DNA of 64,000 nucleotides from an uncultured Bacilli bacterium (GCA_934168245.1 CAKPMY010000001.1:1-64000), one strand, 5' to 3'. Counted from the stretch's first letter, positions 17,479 to 26,231 are shown. Notes: generated by a model not told the origin, from the sequence alone. Made by a program: numbers and translations.

Positions 17479-18735
17479 ATGAAAACATTTTATAATAAAA
17501 ATTACTATAATATAAAAAAAGAAAACGTTGGAATAGAAGAACGATCTTATAACGAATTTAGTGACTATGAAAAAAAATTAATTGAACTAGCTCAATTTGA
17601 TAAAAATTACGTTTTTGAAGCTTGGACAGCTTTAGGGACAAATATTGAATTAGGATATTCTACACATGGATTTTTCAGATATTTTGGCAAATTTCCACCA
17701 GTTATATCTACTCACTTAATAACAAAATATACTAAAGAAAATGATCAGGTATTCGATCCAATGTCAGGAAGTGGAACCACTGCTGTAGAAGGTATGTTAT
17801 TAAATAGAAAAACTGTAGTTAATGATATAAATCCCTTATCTGTTCTATTAGCAAAAGTTAAAACAACACATATTAATAAAAAAGATATACTGACAAATTT
17901 AAATACAATTAAAAAAAAATACAAACCAATTTGTTTAAAAGAATATAATTATGAACCCGTTGGACTAAAAGATTATAATCACTGGTTTTTACCTGAAACA
18001 TGTGACTCATTAAGAGGAATAAAAAAATGTATTGAAGAAATATCATCAGAGGAAATCAGAAATTTCTTTTTAGCATGTTTTTGTGCAATTATAAGACCGG
18101 TTTCAAGAGCAACAACTCAGCAAGGAAGATTATTCCTAGATGTTGAAACTGCAAAAAAAGATGCATTAGATGCCTTTGAAAAAAAAGTATTAAAAAATAT
18201 GGATGCTGTAGATGAGTTGAAAAAGAAAAATAAAGTTACAGTAATATCCGAAGATGTACAAAATGGAGATTTTTCACTTTTAAATAATTCTTCAAAATTA
18301 ATAATTATGCATCCACCATATTTTAATTCATATAAATATAGTTCCATCAACTCACTTGAATTATCATGGTTAGATATTAATCATGCTGATATAAGAAAAT
18401 CTGAAATACGAGAATTTTTTAAAGTTAGTAAGAAAGAAAATGTTGATAAATATATAAATGATATGACATCATCTATTATTAATATCACTAAGACGCTGAA
18501 AAAGAATGGATATTTTGCTATTATGATTGGTGATACCATAATAAAAGATGAATATGTTCCTGTAACAAATTTATTAATTAATAATATAGATAAATCAATA
18601 CTGTCGATAGAGAAAATAATACTACGTGTTCCAAAATACACAGAAGCATCTTGGGCAGCAAGTCAGAGAAGAAAAGGAAATAACATAGGTATTAATTTAT
18701 ATGATTTTATTGTTATATTTAAGAAGGTGAAATAA
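17479..18735 (+). CDS. DNA methyltransferase 1 of a paired system
   Basis: A 418-aa amino-methyltransferase. The entry motif HGFFRYFGKFPP (about residues 58-69) resembles the 'HG..pYpakF.P' start of this family. Motif I is FDPMSGSGTT (about 93-102), followed by the acidic NDINP. Motif IV is HPPY (about 276-279) in place of the common DPPY/NPPY. The order motif I, long insert, motif IV suggests target recognition in the middle. It would make m6A or m4C. It has RBS AGGAGG and overlaps the second methyltransferase by 1 nt (TAATG). Two methyltransferases side by side usually mean an asymmetric recognition site. Confidence 0.8.
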   Translation: MKTFYNKNYYNIKKENVGIEERSYNEFSDYEKKLIELAQFDKNYVFEAWTALGTNIELGYSTHGFFRYFGKFPPVISTHLITKYTKENDQVFDPMSGSGTTAVEGMLLNRKTVVNDINPLSVLLAKVKTTHINKKDILTNLNTIKKKYKPICLKEYNYEPVGLKDYNHWFLPETCDSLRGIKKCIEEISSEEIRNFFLACFCAIIRPVSRATTQQGRLFLDVETAKKDALDAFEKKVLKNMDAVDELKKKNKVTVISEDVQNGDFSLLNNSSKLIIMHPPYFNSYKYSSINSLELSWLDINHADIRKSEIREFFKVSKKENVDKYINDMTSSIINITKTLKKNGYFAIMIGDTIIKDEYVPVTNLLINNIDKSILSIEKIILRVPKYTEASWAASQRRKGNNIGINLYDFIVIFKKVK

Positions 18736-20603
18736 TGATAACAAATTTTATTGAAGCAGATACTCATACATCAGAATATTTAATGCACAAATATTGGGCA
18801 AGAAAACCGCATAATGTTGTTAATTATTTTTTAAAGAAATACGGATTCGAGAATTGTAACATTTTGGATCCGTTTATGGGAAGTGGAGTAACAATTAATG
18901 AAGCACTAAAAAACAATATGAATCCTACAGGTATAGACATCAACCCTATTGCAGTAAATATAACATCATCTTTAACAAACAAAATTAATATTAATGATTT
19001 CAAAAAAATTGTTGATCCTATTATAAACAAAGCTGAAGATATATGTAATAATTCCTTTAAAACCTCAAATGGTGAAATTATAAAATATGCAATTCATAGT
19101 ATCATAGTAAATTGTCCTAATTGCGGTTCCAACAATTCTCCAGAAACTTGTAAAAAAGACGGAAGAAAGATCCTATGTTATAATTGTGAACATCAAATTC
19201 ATTTCAACCTAGAAAATCTTGTTTCTACAAAAATTATAGGCATTTATACTGAAAGTAAAAAATTAATATCAGAGAATAAAGAATTACTAATACAGGAAGA
19301 GCAATCAAACAAAAATATTTTTGATATTGATTTAAATATATATAATTATAAATGTCCAGAAAATAAAAGAATTCTTGCATATGAAGGATTAAAAACAGAA
19401 AATTTTTTTACCATTAGAAATTTTTCCATTTTGAGCTATTTAGCTGACGAATTCCATAAAATCAAAGATAATAATATTAAAAATTTAGCATTATGTCTGT
19501 TAACGGCTTCATCGGCACAATGTTCAAGATTAATACCACATAGAAACAACTTAACTACTGGTGGTCCTGCATGGAGTGTTCCTGGATTTTGGGTACCTCA
19601 AAATCATCTTGAAACCAATCCGATTATACATATTAAAGCAAGATATAAAAAGATATTAAAAGGAATAATGGAAAATTCAAATTTAAAAGCAAAAATCAAA
19701 CCTGAATTAATAAATGATAATTCAATTAAATTATTGGAAAATTGTTCTTTACAAAAAAAATTCGATATTGTTTTCCTAGATCCACCATACGGTGATAGTG
19801 TACCATATACTGAATTTTCGCATTTTTGGAATAGTTTTTTAAAAAAAATTCCAAATGTTGATGAAGACATTAGTGTTAGTGATCGTTTACCTAAAAATGA
19901 ATCTTGGAAACTGTATAAACATAGTCTAGAAAGATTATTCAAAGCCATCACTAAAAATATTAATGATAATGCTAAAATAATAATTACTTTTAACAATAAT
20001 GATCTAAAAGCTTGGAAGGCATTAATTAGTCCTCTACAAAAAAATAAATTTGAATGTATAAGTGTAAATTATCAGATACCGGCAGTAATATCATCAAAAG
20101 CTGCTTTTTGTCCAACTTCAAGTTATATTAGCGATATATACTCTGTTTATAAAAGAAATGATACATGTTCTATAAAAAAAGATATATCAGATATTTGTAA
20201 TAAACTTATAAAATGTGCATCTTCCAGAAATGGAACCATATATTCGAGTGTAGTCGATAGAGAATTTATAATTTCAATTTTAGAAAACAACATTGATTGC
20301 AGCGTATTAAATGAAAAAAAAGAAATTATTGATTCTTTATTCGTTGTTGAAGATAAAAAAAATAAAATATTAAAACTAAAAAAGGAATATATTTTGCAAA
20401 AGTGTGATAGTATAAAAGAATTAATTACGCGATATGTGACTGAACAAATAAAAAAAGGAGAAACAAGCTTGCAATCAATTTACAAGAAAGTTGCTCCCAA
20501 AGTATCTGAATACGGAATTCCAGAATTATATGAATTTAAAACTTTATTGGATTCTTTTATAATAACTAATGATAAAATATTAGGTATCAAAGATCAGAAA
20601 TAA
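18735..20603 (+). CDS. DNA methyltransferase 2 with zinc ribbon
   Basis: A 622-aa methyltransferase. It opens with HKYWARKPHNVV (about residues 17-28) and motif I LDPFMGSGVT (about 42-51), followed by GIDINPIA. A four-Cys zinc ribbon (CPNCGS...CYNCEH) lies at about 130-156, and motif IV DPPYGDSVPYTEF at about 350-362. The C-terminal 150 residues are helical and unassigned. The entry pattern resembles DUF1156-type and other large defence-associated methyltransferases. It is coupled to methyltransferase 1, and its 3' end overlaps by 17 nt the convergent nuclease-candidate operon, so the four genes form one compact locus. Confidence 0.8.
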   Translation: MITNFIEADTHTSEYLMHKYWARKPHNVVNYFLKKYGFENCNILDPFMGSGVTINEALKNNMNPTGIDINPIAVNITSSLTNKININDFKKIVDPIINKAEDICNNSFKTSNGEIIKYAIHSIIVNCPNCGSNNSPETCKKDGRKILCYNCEHQIHFNLENLVSTKIIGIYTESKKLISENKELLIQEEQSNKNIFDIDLNIYNYKCPENKRILAYEGLKTENFFTIRNFSILSYLADEFHKIKDNNIKNLALCLLTASSAQCSRLIPHRNNLTTGGPAWSVPGFWVPQNHLETNPIIHIKARYKKILKGIMENSNLKAKIKPELINDNSIKLLENCSLQKKFDIVFLDPPYGDSVPYTEFSHFWNSFLKKIPNVDEDISVSDRLPKNESWKLYKHSLERLFKAITKNINDNAKIIITFNNNDLKAWKALISPLQKNKFECISVNYQIPAVISSKAAFCPTSSYISDIYSVYKRNDTCSIKKDISDICNKLIKCASSRNGTIYSSVVDREFIISILENNIDCSVLNEKKEIIDSLFVVEDKKNKILKLKKEYILQKCDSIKELITRYVTEQIKKGETSLQSIYKKVAPKVSEYGIPELYEFKTLLDSFIITNDKILGIKDQK

Positions 20604-21210
20604 GTGCCAAACTAACTATAAGTGAATTAATAAAATCATTTTCTTCGCCATAGTAATAATGTGGTATACATTTCATAAAATTTTTTTCAGAATTATATAT
20701 AGTTTCTATTCCAATAATTACGGTATCATTGATATCGTTTTTATTTTTTGATATTTTATAATGCTCTTTAAACAACCTGTCAATTTCTTCTTCACTATTT
20801 GGAGTTTCACTTCCCCATAGCAGTCCTAAATATGTTTTATATTTCGAACGCTTTCCCCAATATTTATTATCTGATTTATTTTTAAACATTCTTGCCATAA
20901 TATCAGTTACTTCAACAGTTTTACTTATTTGAGATTGTTCAATTAATTTAGACAAGCTATCTTTAGCTTCTATTATTACAATAGCTTCTAGATTATCATT
21001 AATCATTATAATATCGGGTCTTTCTTCTTCTAACTGAAATCTATATACCTCTCCTACATTATTAAAGTCATCACTACACATTATACGCTTCCATGGCCCT
21101 GCTGTTGGGTTGGTAAATATAATTTTCCATTCTGGAATCATTTCTATTTTTATCTCAAAAGCCCATCTAGATATTTCTTCGTTTAATCTATTTATTTTTC
21201 TTTCTATCAT
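20587..21210 (-). CDS. Nuclease candidate, small subunit
   Basis: A 207-aa protein with no named family. RPDIIMINDNLEAIVIIEAKD (about residues 74-94) fits a PD-(D/E)xK nuclease core: P-D, hydrophobic strand, then E-A-K. The N-terminus is helical and amphipathic. It overlaps the large-subunit gene by 4 nt (ATGA), so translation is probably coupled, and converges on the two methyltransferases. I infer that it is one half of a two-chain restriction endonuclease; the alternative is an accessory DNA-binding protein. Confidence 0.6.
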   Translation of the reverse strand: MIERKINRLNEEISRWAFEIKIEMIPEWKIIFTNPTAGPWKRIMCSDDFNNVGEVYRFQLEEERPDIIMINDNLEAIVIIEAKDSLSKLIEQSQISKTVEVTDIMARMFKNKSDNKYWGKRSKYKTYLGLLWGSETPNSEEEIDRLFKEHYKISKNKNDINDTVIIGIETIYNSEKNFMKCIPHYYYGEENDFINSLIVSLALISDL

Positions 21211-22697
21211 ATTATCTCCTCATTCTTTAATGATACTGCTACTCCTTCGTTAAATATAATTAAATCAGTTAATTCAGTCATTAAAGTCATACCTTTATTT
21301 TTAGCAAATTGTCCATCGGGTTTTAACACTTGTGAAAATGTCTGGTGTGGAAAATATACAACAACCATTCTTGGCTTATTATCAAATTTTCCAAATATTG
21401 TAGAAAAAGCAGATAATTGTCCTGTGTAAGGATCACCAAATAGTCTTCCTGGTTTAATACTGTTACTTAAATAAACAAAAACAGGTATATTAGGATCTAT
21501 ACTATTAAATTTATTTTTTAGTCTAGGATATGCCTCAACAATAGATTGATACAAATCTGACCATCTATCATACAAATAAATTATATTTTTAGCAGTAGTA
21601 ATATGATATCTTCCAGAGTTAGTCATAGGAAAATCGTTTATATCCATATTAAAAGATATCTTTGGATTCAAAATAGGTGCACTATCAAATAACCTCTTTT
21701 GACCATTTATCCAACCAAGCAATTGCTCTTTTTTTGGTGGTTTACCTGATCCTGCATTATCTGATAAAATATATGCTTTTCTATTTGATATATCATTTTC
21801 AAATAACTGTGCTAATTTATCATATTTTAGCAAATCCTTACCATGTTGCTTATTTTGAATTTCTTCTGGTAATTGTTCTAATTTCGGCCATATTAACAGT
21901 TTATTTTTTAAATCATTATTTGTATTTTTATTTAGTGCATACTTAACTAATTCAACACTTGTAGATTGCTCTTTTAATAATTCTTGCCCAGGTAAATAAT
22001 CAATCATTCTATCCCATTGTGAAATAACAAAATTCAACATTAATCTATATTGTTTCTCAAGATTACTTTCTAATCCATCATATATATTCTTATTATTTAC
22101 ATAATTATTAGTAATTTTAAAAAGTGAAGAAAATAGTAATTCTAACCCTTCTCCAGATTCATAGCTTTCTACATTATTTTCGTCCGAATAGTGTAATACT
22201 ACACAAGGTGTGTTGTTTAATATAGTTAACTTTAAAGCAGCTATAGTCGGCCAAATCGAATCTCTTCTAATACCACCATCAATATGTTGACCGAATTCAC
22301 TAATAAAATACCAATATGGTATTTTTGCCTTTGCACTTCCATATTGTCTTTCACATCTTTGCGTAGCTTGATTCCCGGTAGGAGTAGCTGCAGTTTCTTC
22401 TACTGCAAATACTATTTCATTACTTACCGGATCAAAAAGAATAAAATCTGGCTTCCCCCATTCTAATAAATCCTTTATTTTATCTGGCAACGGATTCCAC
22501 GATTTATATGATCCGTAAACAACTAATTCTATAATATCTTCATCATTATAGAATGTATAAAATGGTTGAAATCCATATAAATATTCTTTTTTTATTTTAA
22601 ATCCGTTTTTCTTAAAATAATTTCCTATATTGTTACAGCACCAAACACCTTCGTGAAAACTATCTGCCCATACCTCTAAATACTTCTTTCTCATCAT
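21207..22697 (-). CDS. Nuclease candidate, large subunit
   Basis: A 496-aa protein of no family I can name. Around residues 90-110 it reads KPDFILFDPVSNEIVFAVEE, a P-D plus hydrophobic strand pattern like PD-(D/E)xK enzymes but with E-E-T where E-x-K is expected. The conserved-looking TPTGNQATQRCERQYGSAK follows. The C-terminal 200 residues alternate beta strands and polar loops. It heads a two-gene operon with the small nuclease candidate, with GGGAG before two adjacent ATGs (22697 or 22694). Context with two methyltransferases makes a restriction role likely. Confidence 0.6.
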   Translation of the reverse strand: MMRKKYLEVWADSFHEGVWCCNNIGNYFKKNGFKIKKEYLYGFQPFYTFYNDEDIIELVVYGSYKSWNPLPDKIKDLLEWGKPDFILFDPVSNEIVFAVEETAATPTGNQATQRCERQYGSAKAKIPYWYFISEFGQHIDGGIRRDSIWPTIAALKLTILNNTPCVVLHYSDENNVESYESGEGLELLFSSLFKITNNYVNNKNIYDGLESNLEKQYRLMLNFVISQWDRMIDYLPGQELLKEQSTSVELVKYALNKNTNNDLKNKLLIWPKLEQLPEEIQNKQHGKDLLKYDKLAQLFENDISNRKAYILSDNAGSGKPPKKEQLLGWINGQKRLFDSAPILNPKISFNMDINDFPMTNSGRYHITTAKNIIYLYDRWSDLYQSIVEAYPRLKNKFNSIDPNIPVFVYLSNSIKPGRLFGDPYTGQLSAFSTIFGKFDNKPRMVVVYFPHQTFSQVLKPDGQFAKNKGMTLMTELTDLIIFNEGVAVSLKNEEII

Positions 22698-22816
22698 TAC
22701 ACTCCCTAAAGTTTTATTACATATTTATTATAACATATATTTATAATTTTCTTAACATTCGTAAAAAAAGTTGCATTATTTTTTATTAAGAGTGATTAAT
22801 ACATACGGAGGTGTTT

Positions 22817-23140
22817 ATGTTAAGAAAATGTACTGACGAAAATATAAGTGATGAAGAGTGTGAAAAGGTTATTGATCCTTTTTATGAAAATTATGATAGT
22901 TATTTAGAAGAATATGTTATTCCTGAAGTTATAGCGTTTTATATTGCTAGCTCATTTTATAGAAATGCTATGTGGGAAGCAACATTTAAACAGCATTTCA
23001 ATTCTGCTTTTGATACGTTTAATCTTATATGTAAGAATTATAAAAAAATGAAAGCTGAAGTTATTAAACTACTCAAATTAAAATATTCTTTAGAAATAAT
23101 TAATGAGGATCCTTTGGACTTCAAAATAATTGAGTATTAG
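22817..23140 (+). CDS. Small hypothetical protein
   Basis: A 107-aa helical acidic/aromatic protein without recognisable motifs. The ATG was chosen because GGAGG (22806-22810) lies 6 nt upstream; a GTG two codons earlier touches the RBS. It lies between the nuclease operon and the phage-type replication block, transcribed opposite to both. It could be a regulator or an anti-defence/host-take-over protein of the element; nothing in the sequence decides this. Confidence 0.55.
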   Translation: MLRKCTDENISDEECEKVIDPFYENYDSYLEEYVIPEVIAFYIASSFYRNAMWEATFKQHFNSAFDTFNLICKNYKKMKAEVIKLLKLKYSLEIINEDPLDFKIIEY

Positions 23141-23318
23141 TGATTGCTAATCTCTTTTTTATTGCACTAAAAAAGGCTCACACTGAACCAATAATTTCAT
23201 CTTTATCAAATACTCTATTTTCCAAAAAACTCACGGAAAACTTAAAATTGTGTGAATTTGAGTTGGCTGTGGGTGGAGAAAAAAGATTGTTTTTAATATC
23301 ACTACCCTCGGGGGGAGT

Positions 23319-23687
23319 CTATTTATCTTGTATCATTTTAAGTAATTCATCTTTTGTTATTATTCCCTGTTCAGCTTTCTTGTGATGCATAGGACATAAT
23401 GTTATTAGATTAGTACTATCCAATCGTTTAGAATAATCTTCATCAATAGATACTATATGATGTACTTGTAGGTCATTATAGTTAAACAAGAATGGTGAAC
23501 CCTCATATCCATTTATACATGCCTGACATAAATACTTATCTCTTTTCTTAACCTCTTCTCTTTTTTTCTTCCATTCATATGTACTTCTAAATCTATCACT
23601 CTTACTGCTCTTTTTATATTTATATGGTCTTTTACAAACAATATTAAAGTCATGTATCTTTCCACATACACTACAAGTTTTTAGCAT
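23319..23687 (-). CDS. Phage-type HNH endonuclease
   Basis: A 122-aa protein with paired Cys ligands (CSVC near the start, CQAC about residue 65) and the HNH core LQVHHIVSIDED...LITLCPMHHKK (about 83-110). This short HNH type is normally encoded beside the terminase genes of cos phages and helps genome packaging. Here it is the last gene of the replication block and no terminase follows. Its start overlaps the preceding stop (TAATG). A C-rich sequence lies just after its stop. Confidence 0.88.
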   Translation of the reverse strand: MLKTCSVCGKIHDFNIVCKRPYKYKKSSKSDRFRSTYEWKKKREEVKKRDKYLCQACINGYEGSPFLFNYNDLQVHHIVSIDEDYSKRLDSTNLITLCPMHHKKAEQGIITKDELLKMIQDK

Positions 23688-24118
23688 TACTTAACTGTTT
23701 TTTTATCCTTTTGTTCTATTTGTTTATTTTGTTTAAGAAATGCTTTAATATCGTTTTCTACAAATTCTGGTAGATTTCCCTCTTCTAACCACATAAGAGT
23801 TTTAAAATAACTATTGCTAGCATGAGAATCCGTTAATTCTTCAACACCTTTTTTAAAGTATCCACTTTCTTTCATTTTATCTATAATTGAAATAATATAC
23901 TTTTTATTTACTTCTTTGCATTTATCTTTTAATTGTGAAATTGTTGGAAAGTATTTTGATTCTGATACTATTTCTTTTATAGCATTATTTAACGTTGAAT
24001 AAGATACATCACTAAAATATTCAACCCAGCTTTCTAATTGTTCTTGATCCATATTCTTGGAATAGCAAGCATTTAGATATTTCATACACTTAATAAAAGC
24101 TAAATATGTCATCTTCAT
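23687..24118 (-). CDS. Phage helicase loader/inhibitor-like protein
   Basis: A 143-aa protein with the pattern WVEYFSDVSYSTLNNAIKEI...KYFPTISQLKDKCKE (about residues 25-70), typical of G39P-like replicative helicase loader/inhibitors and related phage replication proteins. These deliver the replicative helicase to an origin complex. The start MKMTYLAF was chosen from GGAG 6 nt upstream, inside the preceding gene. It lies in a row with two replisome-organizer pieces, as in phage early regions. The family call is by pattern only. Confidence 0.6.
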   Translation of the reverse strand: MKMTYLAFIKCMKYLNACYSKNMDQEQLESWVEYFSDVSYSTLNNAIKEIVSESKYFPTISQLKDKCKEVNKKYIISIIDKMKESGYFKKGVEELTDSHASNSYFKTLMWLEEGNLPEFVENDIKAFLKQNKQIEQKDKKTVK

Positions 24119-24488
24119 TTTCTTCTCCATTTTGTCTTGCCTCTATCAATTCTTCTAATTCTTTCATAGAAATATCATTTAATGTTTTCTTCTTTACTGG
24201 TTGATTATAATAGTTTTCAAACTTATCTCCAAACAAAGTATATGGGTTCAAATGTACTACCATTTTAGTATCTTTCCATTCATCAAATTTCTTATCAATA
24301 ACTATTTGAAAATCAAGTATTTTATATCCTTTTTCTATCCAATTATTAACAAGACTTTTTATCTTCCCATTTTCCCAATTGTATGAAGAATTAATTTTCT
24401 TATTTAAATAATCAATAGCGTCTTTTACGACAACATCGTTACCAGACAAGATAGTTACATCTTCTCTCTTCTCCACTATATTATTCAT
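24090..24488 (-). CDS. Replisome organizer, C-terminal phage domain
   Basis: A 132-aa protein matching the conserved phage C-terminal domain (Phg_2220_C type): AIDYLNKKINSSYNW, VNNWIEKGYKILDFQIVIDKKFDEW, HLNPYTLFGDKFENYYNQP (about residues 20-105). In many phages this domain ends a longer replisome organizer. Here it is a separate gene starting at ATGA, overlapping the stop of the N-terminal part. The two are probably made by coupled translation. An old frameshift that split one gene is equally possible. Confidence 0.75.
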   Translation of the reverse strand: MNNIVEKREDVTILSGNDVVVKDAIDYLNKKINSSYNWENGKIKSLVNNWIEKGYKILDFQIVIDKKFDEWKDTKMVVHLNPYTLFGDKFENYYNQPVKKKTLNDISMKELEELIEARQNGEENEDDIFSFY

Positions 24489-24949
24489 TTCTTCTCTTCT
24501 CTTTTCTTTTCTATACTATTCTTTTCTTTACTTATCTTATCTTTACTATTCTTATCTATACTATTCTTGGTATCCATTTGGTTTCCATCTGGTATACCAT
24601 TGGTATCCAACATAATATATTCATTATTATCAGCTATATCTAATCTACTAAATTCATTTTGAAAAATAGTAGGTCTATATCTATCATTTCTAACAGTATT
24701 ATTTATTTTCCAATGTTTTATGGCGATCACATCAGAATCAAATTTATAAATAAAAGATTTGTCTATTAAAGATTGTAAATCTTCATTTGTAGCACCAACG
24801 AGCTTCATATAAGATCTATAGTTTTTAGATAGCCCATCATCATCTGCTAGCATACCAATATGAAAATATAGACATTGAGCTTCAGCAGATAGTTCCAAAA
24901 AATCATCACTTGTTGTAACAACCTTATCAAACATTCTTTTTTGAGCCAC
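24485..24949 (-). CDS. Replisome organizer, N-terminal phage domain
   Basis: A 154-aa protein with the standard opening of phage replisome organizers: MAQKRMFDKVVTTSDDFLEL, AQCLYFHIGMLADDDG, IYKFDSDVIAIKHW, RYRPTIFQNE. This winged-helix part binds the origin. It ends in a low-complexity Lys/Asp/Ser linker (SIDKNSKDKISKEKNS), the usual hinge before the C-terminal domain, but stops there with TGA inside ATGA. TGA as a real stop argues against a Mycoplasma-type code. Confidence 0.78.
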   Translation of the reverse strand: MAQKRMFDKVVTTSDDFLELSAEAQCLYFHIGMLADDDGLSKNYRSYMKLVGATNEDLQSLIDKSFIYKFDSDVIAIKHWKINNTVRNDRYRPTIFQNEFSRLDIADNNEYIMLDTNGIPDGNQMDTKNSIDKNSKDKISKEKNSIEKKREEKK

Positions 24950-24987
24950 AATTGTTTCCTTTTAATAAAGATGAAATAAAACTACAA

Positions 24988-25245
24988 TTATTGTTTCTCA
25001 TAAGCGGAAACCTCTTTTAGATAATTAATATCTATATTGAAATATTTTAAAACTTCAACCATAGGCACCAATCCTCTATTACGAACTTTGGAATCATCTC
25101 CATATAATGATATAGCAATTTCACTCCTAATGGCATATGCCTTATTTCTACCAACACTGCCTATTTTCATAATATCAGTTGCTGATGCCCACTGACTTGA
25201 TACTACTTGTAATAATTGTTCTGCAGTAAGTTTTTCACTGTTCAT
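24988..25245 (-). CDS. Small HTH protein, excisionase-like candidate
   Basis: An 85-aa protein with a helix-turn-helix-like segment SATDIMKIGSVGRNKAYAIRSEI (about residues 20-42) and a C-terminal LVPMVEVLKYFNI, like DUF3173/Xis-type small regulators of integrative elements. It is the first gene of the leftward block and faces the repressor across the operator region. The start MNSEKL follows GAGAGTGATAAGA; a GTG three codons earlier is possible. It may act in excision or as an early activator. Confidence 0.5.
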   Translation of the reverse strand: MNSEKLTAEQLLQVVSSQWASATDIMKIGSVGRNKAYAIRSEIAISLYGDDSKVRNRGLVPMVEVLKYFNIDINYLKEVSAYEKQ

Positions 25246-25267
25246 TCTTATCACTCTCTTTATTATT

Positions 25268-25294
25268 TAATAGTGTTTAAACTTTGCTAGACTT
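25268..25294 (-). promoter_or_regulatory. Operator-like inverted repeat, leftward copy
   Basis: This 27-bp sequence is the reverse complement of 26205-26231 with one mismatch. It contains the palindrome GTTTAAAC and lies 23 nt upstream of the ATG of the leftward (excision/replication) block. The two copies point toward the genes they precede, on either side of the repressor gene. Confidence 0.65.
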
Positions 25295-25438
25295 CTAATT
25301 ACAATTTATATTGGAAATAATCATATATAAACCACCTACTTTCTACCTTTGATAACTACATTTTGCATTTTAAATGGAATGATATAAATAGTTTTTGATA
25401 AATTTAATTTACTTTTTACAGTTTAAATGTAATTTTAG

Positions 25439-25467
25439 TTGACTTTAGGGAAAAACCGATGTATATT
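25439..25467 (+). promoter_or_regulatory. Promoter of the repressor gene
   Basis: TTGACT (25439-25444), 17-nt spacer, TATATT (25462-25467), about 20 nt before the ATG of the repressor. An upstream GTTTAAAT (25421-25428) is one base off the GTTTAAAC core of the flanking operators, so self-control is possible. Confidence 0.65.
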
Positions 25468-25487
25468 GGTAACAGAGGTGATAAGTA

Positions 25488-26159
25488 ATGAATAATAAAA
25501 ATACTGATCCTAAAATATGTTTTGCTGCTAATCTTAAAAGATACATGGAAATTTATAATGTTAGTAGAAAGAAATTGTCGGAAGATATCAATATTAAATA
25601 TTCTACTATATGTGAATGGTTAAAAGGTACAATGTTACCACGTGCAGATAAAATGGAAATGGTTGCTAATTACTTTAATATAACTTCATCCAGATTATTA
25701 GAAGATCCAAATGCTGAAGTAGTAGTATATAAGTATCCTTTTGTAACCAAAATTCCTGATGGATACACATTAGAACAAGCATCTGACGAATTTTTCTCTG
25801 GTTGGGGTGTTATTCAACATGTAAAACAAGTACCTAACCACTATGGATTAACAATTACTCATGAATGTAATCCTATGCAACCTCGTTATGCTAAAGGTGA
25901 ACCTGTTTCTTTTAAACTTACAAGCTATGTTTCTGATTATGATTGTGATTATTTAATAAGAAGAAAAGGACATGATGCAGAAATAGTAAGAATCTATGAA
26001 GACCAAGAGCCACCTTTTATAGTTGAAGATGATGAAAATGATGATCGTGAGATTATATATTATGTTATGATTCCTGTTTATAATGAAGAAAACAATTATG
26101 AACCATATCATACATTTAACTTAAGTGCTGATTATGAAATAATTGGAAAAGCAGAATAA
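25488..26159 (+). CDS. CI-like repressor with degenerate S24 domain
   Basis: A 223-aa protein. An XRE-type HTH occupies about residues 10-65 (SRKKLSEDINIKYSTICEWLKG). The C-terminal half has the LexA/CI fold outline: ECNPMQPRYAKGEPVSF where an active protein has G-D/N-S-M-x-P, and GHDAEIVRIYED where the catalytic Lys is expected. The usual serine and lysine are not seen, so self-cleavage is unlikely. RBS AGAGGTGATAA. It would keep the integrase and the leftward block silent by binding the 27-bp repeats on either side. Induction may need a helper-phage protein, as in satellites; that is inference. Confidence 0.75.
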   Translation: MNNKNTDPKICFAANLKRYMEIYNVSRKKLSEDINIKYSTICEWLKGTMLPRADKMEMVANYFNITSSRLLEDPNAEVVVYKYPFVTKIPDGYTLEQASDEFFSGWGVIQHVKQVPNHYGLTITHECNPMQPRYAKGEPVSFKLTSYVSDYDCDYLIRRKGHDAEIVRIYEDQEPPFIVEDDENDDREIIYYVMIPVYNEENNYEPYHTFNLSADYEIIGKAE

Positions 26160-26204
26160 AAAAAGACCTACTGCGCCAACAGTAAGTCAAATTGGATAAC
26201 CACA

Positions 26205-26231
26205 AAGTCTAGCAAACTTTAAACACTATTA
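26205..26231 (+). promoter_or_regulatory. Operator-like inverted repeat, integrase copy
   Basis: The second copy (26 of 27 bases) of the inverted repeat at 25268-25294, placed 72 nt upstream of the integrase ATG. A short hairpin-forming sequence (TACTG/CAGTA, about 26168-26185) between the repressor stop and this site may be a weak terminator. Confidence 0.65.

Noticed and set aside
23140..23385. 81-codon plus-strand frame after the 107-aa gene
   Set aside because: No RBS, starts at the stop of the previous gene and runs into the HNH gene on the other strand. The stretch 23141-23318 is better read as noncoding, with a C-rich candidate site.
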